Source: Owenia fusiformis (lineage: Eukaryota; Annelida; Polychaeta; Sabellida; Oweniidae). From it: 64,000 bases of DNA. Every line of letters begins with the position of its first letter. Position 1 is the first letter of the stretch. Below, piece after piece: positions 28,201 to 40,200 of the stretch. A program made the position numbers and the translations under genes. The notes under the pieces were generated by a model. That model saw only the letters and a program-made list of their open reading frames with translations. It was not told the DNA's origin and made no database searches. The stretch spans positions 34,556,867-34,620,866 of the forward strand of contig CAIIXF020000008.1 of assembly GCA_903813345.2 (NCBI GenBank), given 5' to 3'.

Positions 28201-31200
28201 GTCTGGATGTGACTGGTCTCCATATATCTCTCTGTACATGTCCAGACTCTGATTGTAGTATTGAATAGCCTGGTCATGGTCACCTTTATCTTTGTATGCA
28301 ACACCAATGCTGTTTAGTGTATCTGCTATGTCTGGATGTGACTTGTCTCCATATATCTCTCTGTACATGTCCAGACTCTGATTGTAATATTGAATAGCCT
28401 TGTCATGTTCATCTTTACTCCAATATGCAATTCCAAAGTTGGTTAGTGTCCATGCTATGCTAGGATGTGACTTGTCTCCATATATCTCTCTGTACATGTC
28501 CAGACTCTGATTGTAGTAATGAATTGCCTGGTCATATTCACTTTTACTCCAATATGCATCACCAATGCTGTTTAGTATACTTGCTATGTCTGGATGTGAC
28601 TGGTCTCCATATATCTCTCTGTACATGTCCAGACTCTGATTGTAGTATTGAATAGCCTTGTCATGTTCACCTTTGCCACTGTATGCAAAGCCAATGTTGT
28701 GTAGTGTCATTGCTACGAAAGGGTGTAACTGGTTTCCATATATCTTATTCTTCATGTTCACCTTTATCTTATTGTATTGAATAGCCTTGTCATAGTCACT
28801 TGCTTTACCACTGTATGCAGTACCAATGTTGATTAGTGTATCTGCTATGTTAGGATGGGACTGGTCTCCATATATCTCTCTGTACATGGCCAGACTCTGA
28901 TTGTAATATTGAATAGTCTGGTCATGTTCACCTTTACCCCTGTATGCATTACCAATGTTGTTTAGTGTATTTGCTATGCAAGGATGTGACTTGTCTCCAT
29001 ATATCTCTCTGAACATGTCCAGACTCTGATTGTAATATCGAATAGCCTGGTCATGTTCACTTTTACCACTGTATGCAAGACCAATGTTGTTTAGTCTCAT
29101 TGCTATGTTAGGATGGGACTGGTCTCCATATATCTCTCTGTACATGGCCAGACTCTGATTGTAGCATTGAATAGCCTGGTCATGTTCACCTTTACTCCAG
29201 TATGCAGTACCAATGTTGTTTAGTATATCTGCTATGCTAGGATGGGACTTGTTTCCATATATCTCTCTGAACATGTTCAGAATCGGATTGTGGAATTGAA
29301 TAGCCTTGTCATGTTCACCTTTATCAATGTATGCAATACCAATGTTGTTTAGTGTATTTGCTATGCTAGGATGTGACTGGTCTCCATATATCTCTCTGTA
29401 CATGTCCAGACTCTGATTGTGGTATTGAATAGCCTTGTCATGTTCATCTTTACCACTGTATGCAAGACCAATGTTTTTTAGTGTATTTGCTATGCTAGGA
29501 TGTGACTGGTCTCCATATATCTCTCTGTACATGTCCAGACTCTGATTGTGGTATTGAATAGCCTTGTCATGTTCATCTTTACCACTGTATGCAAGACCAA
29601 TGTTGTTTAGTGTATCTGCTATGCTAGGATGTGACTGGTCTCCATATATCTCTCTGTACATGTCCAGACTCTGATTGTAGCATTGAATAGCCTTGTCATG
29701 TTCATATTTACCACTGTATGCAATACCAATGTTGTTTAGTGTATTTGCTATGCTAGGATGTGACTGGTCTCCATATATCTCTCTGTTCATGTCCAGGCTC
29801 TGATTGTAGTATTGAATAGCCTTGCCATGTTCACCTTTACTCCCGTATGCATTACCTATGTTGTTTAGTGTCCCTGCTATGCTAGGATGTGACTTGTCTC
29901 CATATATCTCTCTGTACATGTCCAGACTCTGATTGTAGTATTGAATAGCCTGGTCATGTTCATCTTGGCTCCTGTCAACATATACATTTCCAATGCTCCT
30001 GATTGTATTTGCTACCCCTGAATGTGCTTTGTCCCCAAATAATTTGTTGTACATATTTAGACTTTGCTCATGGAATTGTATTGCCATGTTATATTTGTTT
30101 ATCCTGTTATATACATCTCCAATGCTTCTTAATATGTTTGCTATTACTGAATTTGGTTGATTCTCGTGCACATGGTTCATCATAGTCAAACTTTGTTCAT
30201 AGTATTTGATTGCATTGGTATAATCACATTTTCCTTTATATGCTTTACCAATACCATAATATGATTGTGCTATTCCATGATATGGCTTATCTCCAAATAT
30301 CTGTTTGTACATTGTGAGGCTTTGTTCATGGTATTTCATTGACAGATCATACATTCCCTGGGATTCATAAAGCTTGCCTATACTGTGTTTTACATTGCTG
30401 CATTTGATTTGATTTTCTTTCCCTTCAAGTAAGAGGAGCCTCTCTTCTTCACATAAATAAGCTTTGAGTGCTTTGTCTGTGAATAGCATTTCTTCATGGA
30501 GTTGTCCCTTTATATTATCACTATTATCAATATATCTAGGTAGATGTTTACATTTTGCTAGATCTTTGGAGTGTGTTTTTAGAAATTCAGACCAAGGGAA
30601 TAATGTAGCACAGAACCTGTATATTGCATCGAAATCCCTTACAGATACAAGTTCTGTGTTAACTGAAATCAACTGACTAGGATTTGGAGCCAGGAAGGAT
30701 ACCATCTCTTCTTGCTGGTCGAATCTGCTGTATACTAGGTGCCTCATATTTGTGGCGAGACAAACCATTACCTGTAAATCTTTCTTGGCTCTCTTAGTCA
30801 GAGCCTGTTTCTGTTCCAGCTCCTCTAAAATATCAAGCGGGCCAAAGGATTGACAGTGATATATCAACTTGAGAATGTTGATTGATATTGTTGCAAATCT
30901 GTAGATGGTGTGTTTTGTGCGCATTTGTTTTTGCAATGACTCGGGTGTTAAAGGATTATTGTCAAAATTTTTTAAGTCTTCATTTAATGTGACATGTCCA
31001 CGTTCTTGACCTATCGAGATACTTGGACTAGATAATGACTCGGATTCAATTGTATTATGGACCCTTTCATTGTACATTTCCCAAAGAGATTTGTCTCCTT
31101 TAATAATAGTAGATGTAAGGAGCACATCACTAAGGTGATACCCTTCTTTAATTGAAATATCTGTCAACTGACATTTAGCCATTTCTTCAAGTGTCATAAG

Positions 31201-34200
31201 TAGCTCTAGTTCATCAGATTTTACATTCGGAACACTGGTGGACTTTCTGCCAAGAGGTGTCTTACTTGCTTTAGGTAGAGTGCCATCAAAGGCAAGTCCT
31301 TGTTTCGTGAAGGTGTCATAGAAATTATTGTCTTTTAAATTTGGACTGAGTTTTGAATTAAAATCACAGAGCACAGGGATATCTAGCACATTTAAACGAG
31401 TTTCACCCAAATTGATGATTTTCATGTGAAAATAATGCACAAGAACCCTGAAATACTGTTTGATCTCTTCAATTTCTGAAGGTGATTTGCCATTTGGGTC
31501 ATAAATGATTGCTGACTCAAGATCAGACCATGCAGTGACCTCCTTTCTAGCCAGTGAACCTAACCCTAGAAACACAAACCTACACATTGGAGCACCTAGT
31601 ACTTTCACACATTCATCAAATATTAAGCCATGAAACTCTTTTATCTGACTTGTAAGGTTATTATAGAACTCTTTGCTGTTTACTATTAGCCTGTCTTCAC
31701 ATTCATTACTCATTTCAGATGTAACACTATCAACCTGCATGTCATTCTTATGAATCTTATTCATGGTATCAGTAGAATATGTCCTTACTTGATCTAGATG
31801 ATTCTTGTACCTTTCTGTACAGTCTGCAGTTGATTCATTGTTGACTTTAGATACTGTTTTAAGAAAGTCAGTCTCTATTCGTTGCAACTGGTCATTTATA
31901 GATTTTACAATTATAAGTTTACCTTTAACAATTATTTCATCATCATGGTCTCCAACAGTCTTTGGTTTTTTCTCAATGCGTTGTAGTGCTGCATTGAAGA
32001 GTGCTGTTGCATAGATGAACTGCCAATGATCTGATGTTTCACATGCCAGTTTGGCATAAGCTAATCCCAATTCATACATGTACCCAGCTTGCTTTTTGAG
32101 CTCTGTCTTCTGATCACATGCAGTTATTCTCTGCCCCATCAGATACATTGCATCAGCAGTAGTCTCTGCAGAACATAAACATGAAATACCAAAATTAAAC
32201 GCAATTGCCAGTTCATACCAAGATTATTTTCTGCTCCTCTTCTGTTTTCTGCCATTCTTAGTCTTTCAAAATCAGATACTAGATATTCAAAAAATTAGTT
32301 TATCATAGGAACATTTTTTTCATCTGTTACTTCAACAGTGAGTAATGTACACCATTTATACCTTTGAGTATTTTTATCTCTTTACCATAACCTCACCTGG
32401 TGTCTCACTATCTGAGGTCGTAGGTCCTGGATTAGATTCAACTCCCCCTATCAGCAAAAGGAAGGTGATAACTAGCAACAATTGCGGATCATTCCTAAGG
32501 GCCTCAGCTATTACAAAACTAGAGTTGGCGGGCCCATTTGGGTGGAAGTTGCCTATAGCACTTCGCCATTGCTCTATTGTCACACCCATGGCCTAAAAGT
32601 AACAAAGTACACTTATGTGTAAAGGACTAGGTATGGTATAGCAATTGGGAATTGTTCCTCAGGGCCTCAGCTATTACAAAACTAGAGTTGGTGGGGCCAT
32701 GTGGGTGAAAGTTGTCTATAGCACTTCGCCATTGCTCTATTGTCACACCCATGGCCTAAAAGTAACAAAGTACACTTATGTGTAAAGGACTAGGTATGGT
32801 ATAGCAATTGGGAATTGTTCCTCAGGGCCTCAGCTATTACAAAACTAGAGTTGGCAGGGCCATGTGGGTGGAAGTTGCCTATAGCACTTCGCCATTGTTC
32901 TATTGTCACACCCATGACCTAAAAGTAACAAAATACATTATGTTTAAAGTTGTTCTCAAACCATTTTACTCGATGTAGATATATTTATGCTATCATACTG
33001 TTTGAAGGCCACACTTTACAATGGTGAACCATCAACAATTCCAAAAGTTCATTTTATTATGATATCGGGGATATAAAGTCAGCACATGTCTGAAATTTTA
33101 CGTGATGTGACATGACGTGTGTGGTTGAAACAATTTGCCAGTGTTTTGGGATTAAAACTTTTAACCCGAATGTAATGCTGTAAGGCCAAAATATTATTGG
33201 GTTAACATTTTCAGTTATCGATATACGGTTTCACAAATGCATTTCAATCAATATCTTGTAATACTAATGGATAATATTGCAGTGCTCTTTTCTCGAGAGT
33301 TTTTTTTTGTGAACTTCAATCAATTAAAAATATTTACGTGGCAATGGAATGTGTGTGAATGTGGAACAAATGTATATTTCTACTTTGGTTCAGCATCTGT
33401 AGTAGTTTGCAACAACAACTTTTCGATTAAGTGCCAGAATAACTTGGAACATGATGCGTCATGGTCAGGTGACCTCAAAAAAGTGTGCAAAAATATCAAC
33501 ATTTCAGAGGTTGACATTCTTATCTTAATGAATTGTGTTGTATGGGGAAATATCACATGCTTTGTAGTCAACATAATAAAAGGGATGCTATTTTTGCTAA
33601 AAACAAGATAACAAACAGATAACAGATAACACTGCCCTGCTGTCATTTGATTCTAATTATGCACATTAAGCCAAGTAATTAGGCTCAAAATAGGGGCCTT
33701 ACATCCCAATAATTACAACACTTTCTAGATAAGGGCTTATTCAGTGCATTGATATGAAAAACACCTAAAATATAGAACAATGTATGCAGTGGACAAATCT
33801 GAAATTTCACAATTTGACTTTGATTGAGATTTTTGATTTATTATTGGGATTCCCCTTTTATTACATTTTGAGTCATAGGGTGGAGTGACTCATTGTTGGA
33901 AATTTTATAAATAAAGAAAACTTTGATAGTTAGGTCGTAAATTAAAAAACAAGAATATCTCATGTTTAATTAATCTACTGTACATTCAATTGTGCCCAAA
34001 TATTAAATCCAGAGAATACCAAACATGTAAACCATATCGTAAACACTTCAAACAATGGAGCTATGGAAATTCATTTGGCCTCTTCTCCAGCTTAAACTAC
34101 AGTTCGGTATAGCTTTATTGTTTGATAATTATTGAAAGTAATTGAAATAATTCACTTTTATTTTCTTACCTACAATTTTTTGAGAGAATTAATTCATAAT

Positions 34201-37200
34201 GTCATCTCTTCTGATCAGATTTATTTCTTTTCCACTTGCATTTTATGTGTAATGTTTCGTTAGCAACCTTTGAAATAATGTATTCTGAATTATTCTTTTT
34301 GTTTGCTATTCAAACTTTTTTATTTACCTGACAAATATCAACTATAAAAAGGCCATGCGGGCTATATATTCCTTTGAAGCACAATGAATTACTTCGCCTA
34401 ATGTAGTGCAAAATGGCTCTCACGTTTTGTCATAAAGTTTTAACTACATCTAAAGAAATAGTTCCAAAAAAATAGAAATAGTTGTCAATTGTATGAAAAT
34501 GTAAAAAATAATATATGTCAGCTTATTGCCTTTTCGAGAACAGTCAAGGTTTAAGATTTTTGCCAATAACTCAAATCCCACTGGGACTAATATAAGCTTT
34601 ATAAGTGATGAGCCGTATCTATTAAAATTTGGAGTTGGACTTGAGAGAGGATTGACTACATCCAGAATTTCCTTGACTGTCCTTGACTGGGAGAAACCAC
34701 TTAAACAGTATGACTAGAAATGACTAGAAATTCCCCTCTAAATGACCCACACCCACATACTTTGATATGTTGTATCTTTTGCAGGGACACCACTGGATTC
34801 TGGAACTTTTTTGTAACTTTCCATAAAGAACAAAATGATATATAACATGATATGTATGAATGTATACAGGGGTAATACTACATGTATGAGTTTATGGGGA
34901 GGGGGGTGCATACATATGAAACACCCTGACTGGAAGCAATTTCAGACGTACAGTTTAATTTAGCTGTAAATTATGTTTTTTTAATCTGTTTTTTAGGAAT
35001 CTCCGATCATAGACTTCTATCCAATAGACTTCAAGATTGACTTGAACGGCAAGAAGTATGCCTGGCAGGGGGTTGCATTGTTGCCCTTTGTTGAAGAGGA
35101 AAGGTTACGGAGAGCATTGGATACAGTTTACCCTGATCTCACGTCAGCTGAAGGTTAGTAACGTTATGTATTTTTAGAAAAACTTTAATGTGATCACCAA
35201 AAGTGGCGACATATTGTTAATTATTCCATAGTTAGCATGATATTCATAGGATAACATGTGAAAATAAAAACGGTAGTTTTGTAATCAGTGGTAAAATATG
35301 ATATTTTTCATAAGTTTGCACTTAACCATAGCATACTATGTTTAAGCCATGACATACGGCGACGTATGCTATTAATTATGGATTTTGCCACTCGCTCGTG
35401 CAGATATCATATCCATTCGTGGATAAAAATCATATCACTCATAAATCATAGGATATCGTCTATGTCTCCAACTTTTACTGGACAGTGATCGGTTGTCAGT
35501 GCCGGTGCCTGTGCTAGGTGTTTGACATTTGGTAGTCGACAGTAGGCGTCTGTAACAGTGATGACATTTTGCATGTAAATGCCTGGTAGGGCATTTTTGA
35601 TTGAAAAAGTATGAAATTTATCAAATTGTGTCTTGTTTAGTTTTTGGTACTTCAATTGAATGTGCTTCCTTTATGAGCATTTATCAGTGTTATTCTTTTC
35701 TTCATGGTCTCCAATATGTTTTAAAACAAAATGCAGTTTACAATTAATTTCTTTCAGTTGGGCGAAACATAAGAGGTGCGGATCGTTTGTTTTTTGGGAG
35801 GCATCACCCCAGCCACTCGTTTGTCGAAGCAGTTTACGAGGGTGAAGATTTACATAAAAGCAGCACAACAGTAAGTGATTTAGTTCCAGAATTATCTATG
35901 GTTTTACGTATATATTTTATGTTTTTTTCTAAAATTTGAATGAACTGCCGGGGTTAAAAATGTCTGTATGATTTATAGTGTTGATAACATGGTGTTTTTT
36001 TATTTTAATTTATATGACTTTTACAAAAAATATTACCTTGCTTTGAATGACTTGTTTTGAAAATTCATACCTTGCATTATATAAATAATATTCATATGAA
36101 ATAAAACAAATTTAAAAAATGTTGGTAATGGAATTTCAGCCTGTTGAGTTGGACCCCAAAAAGACGAAGGGTCACAGGGGTACAGTTTGGTGTGACAAGA
36201 TGTTCATTCCATTAGGCGCGTAAGTCAAAGACTATATCTTAGTGATATAATGAGATTATTACATAAAGTCAAATATTTTGCTCTTAAATCACCTTCAATC
36301 AATTATTTAACTGCAAAATGTAGAAATATTTGTTTTTGTCCATTATTGTCCCAGTTTTTGGAGATACATGTTATTTCCTTAGTAAACATCATTCAACTTA
36401 ATTTAATGTATACATAGCCATCCACTGTTATATAATATCTTATACCTTTCAGAACAATTGAAGGACCAGTACCTGGATGTAGAGATATACCTAACAACCA
36501 GGTCATTATGTGAGTAACCAATTGCTTATATGTAACTAGAAATATTTTATATTTACGTTTTAATGTCACTGTTTCCCCATGACATCTTATTTAGTGATTA
36601 TCTTCAGAATTCAGAATTCGATTGGTCAGTTAAACATGTTTTACTGAACACTCAGAAATTGGTAATATAAGTTAAAATTGGCTTATGATTTTGATTAATG
36701 TGAATATTTTTTTACATTACAAAACTGGTGATAAATTCTTTATTCCAGGGTGCATTATTGTTTATTCTAAGGTGCATTAATTTTTTATAAAAGGGTGCAT
36801 TATTATTTATAACAGGATGCATTATTATTTATAATTCCAGGGTGCATTATGCTGACCCACAATACTCTGAAGACTTTGTCTTCAAGTCTGATGTTCTGCC
36901 AGGTGCAAAGTAAGAACCCTTTGCAAGACTTTGACTTTATCTACACTCTGACTTAGCCGATGTTACCCTATAGTTTCAAGGACATCATCTCCACCCCGTT
37001 TGATTCTGCTTCTTTCAAAGAGAGCTATTTTACACTATTTAAGTTAACCTATCACAATACTGAAAATATGGTCAATCAAAATCAAGCTACCAAATCAAAA
37101 TGGCATTCTCTGAATTTTATGCTTTCATAAGTGCCTGTCATTCAATTCACAATGAAACTCTCATTAAAGGCCATGAAACAGCTACCTTTGGGCTCATTTA

Positions 37201-40200
37201 GATCAAATCAGCTTGAAAACTTTATATTTATTTCTCCCACTCAGAGCCTGTTGTAGTAGACTCTCACACACAGGGTAAATGGAATCATAATAGATAGAAA
37301 AACACAACATTATCTTAAGTAGTTTCGGATTCACTCTCCCTAATATGGCAATGAAATCTTGTACCACATGTATAAATTTATTCCAGATTCCCAGAAAAGA
37401 CCCTAAAACCAGAGGACTATGACCGACTGAACAGGCAAAATCAGGGTGGGGGCAGGGGAGGCTATAGGTAAATATTTAGTATTATTTTTTATTATTTTTT
37501 TTACTATTTGATCACATTATTTATTATCATCTTATAGACAATCTTCAGATAGTGCAAAATTTGAAATACCAACTAAACTAAAATCTCTTCATGGAGACTA
37601 TATGGGATGTTTGGGATTGTTTCTTGTACAGAACTTATGTGCTGCTTATCAAACTTTGTTTTGGGGAAGGAATGGGGTCAGAGATATACACCAGCCCTAC
37701 AAAATCATTTTGTCTCATTTTGTCACTATTAACATGGAATAAATTTACAACAAGACAATTATTATAGTGTCCATGTGATAAACCGAAAGAGAGTAATGCA
37801 ACAAGAACTGTACTTAGTTAATTAAGCATTGTGGGGAGAGTGTAACAATTTCATATCTTCATAATCGCCCGTATTGTCTACATGAATAACCAAATAATTT
37901 GTTATCTCAATTTGCATATTATTACCATATGTTATTGTATTCAACAACACTATATTGTTCCATAATGCATTGTACCATACTACACCATACCATACTATAT
38001 TGTTCCATTTTGAATTGTACCATACTATATTGTACCATTCTACTTGTATATTGTAGCATAATGAATTGCACCATACTATATTGTGCCATAATGAATTGTA
38101 CCATAGTTTGTACCATAATGAATTTTACCATACTATATTGTACCATACTATATTGAACCATAATGAAATGTACCATACCTCATTGTACCATACTATATTG
38201 TACCATATCTGTCTAGACCTCAGCTAGGTTTCCAGAGGAATAGTGGCTACAGGGACCAAGGTAGCAAGGACCCCACTGTTATGAATAGATTCATCAGGTA
38301 GTACATGAAATGTTATGTCTAATGGACCTCATGCTTGGTGTGTTTAATATGTTGCCTCTTGTGACTCATGCTTGGTGTTTTCCTTACGGGTTTGGCTACT
38401 TTTGATGACCTTATTAGGTGTCATATTATTCTCAATAAATTCTACACACATAATCAATTTTGACCTCTTCTTCAGTATGCTTAGAAAATGACTTTCAAGA
38501 ATTTGTTGGTCTTTAACCAGCACCCTCTCAGTCGATACAAAATTGATTATGCATAGAATTTATTGTGACACATAAAATGGCATCTTATACACAGATACTA
38601 ACCAGATCTCATGATACTTTCCTTTTGCTCAGCTGTATCAAGCTCATAGGGCTTCATGCATTAGCAAACTTAGTGGCATGATCAGCATCAATGTGATGCC
38701 TAAATGCTCACAGAATGATGAGGTCTGATTAGTACTTGACCTGTTTTGGGTGTTTTTTCGTGTACTGTATTTGCTTGAAGAGTATTGTACAATCCTTGGT
38801 GTATTTGAAATGTTCTTTTCTACCACTTAAAGTTGTGGCGTTGTGGTGTATTATTTCTAGTTTAGATTATAGCTAGACTAATCTTCTCTTTTTACTTGCA
38901 CTTTTTCTAACGTGGTCTGTGGTCTCTTAAAAATAAATTATCTGTTACAAAAGCAGGGTCTACTGGGTCATCCAACAACCCTATTGGTTCCATTTTCTTA
39001 ATAGACCTCTAGAGATTCTCTTTAATTTTTACTTAAATATTTGCTATTTTAAAGTAAAAGAGAGAATCCTTGTCAACCAAAAAAAAACCAAGACTTTTTG
39101 CACTTTTCATGAGTTAGTTTTATTCCATGTTTTGATGACCATTTATTCCTTACTTATTTTCCAGGCATTTTGCTTTTCACAATTTAGTTTCATTCCATGT
39201 TTTGATGGACCATTTATTCCTTGCTTATTTTACTCTTTTCCTTGAATAATAATATAATCCATTCTTCCCTTATCCCTCTCTCAGTCTCCCAAGGAAAATT
39301 ATTGCTGGAGAATTTATCTTTCCTCTGCTAGTATTTATGTAAGCTTTTCATTAACCCTCTAAAAGCCTTTTATAATAACTCATCTAACATATGTAGTAAA
39401 AATTGTCTGCCTTTTGCACATTTGTTGTAAAACACTGTTGAATTGATTCTCAATTATTTCATTTATTTAGTAAAGTTCATAGAATTTTGTACTTATTTTG
39501 AATTTGTGAACATGTTATCATAGTTTATAGTATTCATATAATTAACAGTCATGAACCTGAATAAAGAAAGGTTAGAATGTTAACATTGTAGAAAATACTG
39601 CATCCAATGCATGATTTAATATTTGGATAGTTTTAGTTTAAAAGAATAATGGCATTAATTACATTCAACAGTTTAAGTGCATGTGTTTACCAAATGTATG
39701 TATATACTAAATAAGTGCATGTATTTACTTACTATGTACATTTATTTACTAAAAGCATGTATTTGCCAAGTGCATGTATTAAGTATGCACATTTATTTAC
39801 TAAGTGCATAATTTATTATATACATTATTAACTAATAGTGAATTTCATTTACAATTTACTAACTAAGTGAATTGCATTTACATGTACTATATGCATTTAC
39901 TTACTGAGCAAGCATTTGTGAATTCATTAACTAGCAATCGGCTGATGGATTAACCAGGGCAAATTCATTTAAATATCCATATGAAGTTGTAGGTAATATT
40001 TATATTTAAATTAGTTGGCCATAAGTTAGCGGTAAATCTATCAGCCATCAGTTGAATCGCAAATGCCACTGTTCTGAATTTCTTTTATAATATGCATGTT
40101 TTTACTATAGGAATTTATTAACTAGGTGCATTTATTTACTAAGTGCATGTATTTACTAAATGTATGTATTTTAGTATACTAAGCAAATCAACAATCAATC

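Noticed and set aside
27660-30010. Regular ~126-bp repeats that might look like a CRISPR-type array
   Set aside because: They are in-frame TPR codons within one long open reading frame of an animal gene, with no unique spacers.
28467-32014. Plus-strand open frames of 60-70 codons over the TPR gene
   Set aside because: They are the antisense of the TPR repeats and the nucleotidyltransferase exon and have no independent support.
33237-33646. Overlapping open frames of 124 (plus) and 88 (minus) codons
   Set aside because: AT-rich sequence with no family resemblance, no splice context and mutual overlap on opposite strands.
37899-38176. 84-85-codon frames on both strands
   Set aside because: Translations of the TACCATACTATATTG minisatellite.
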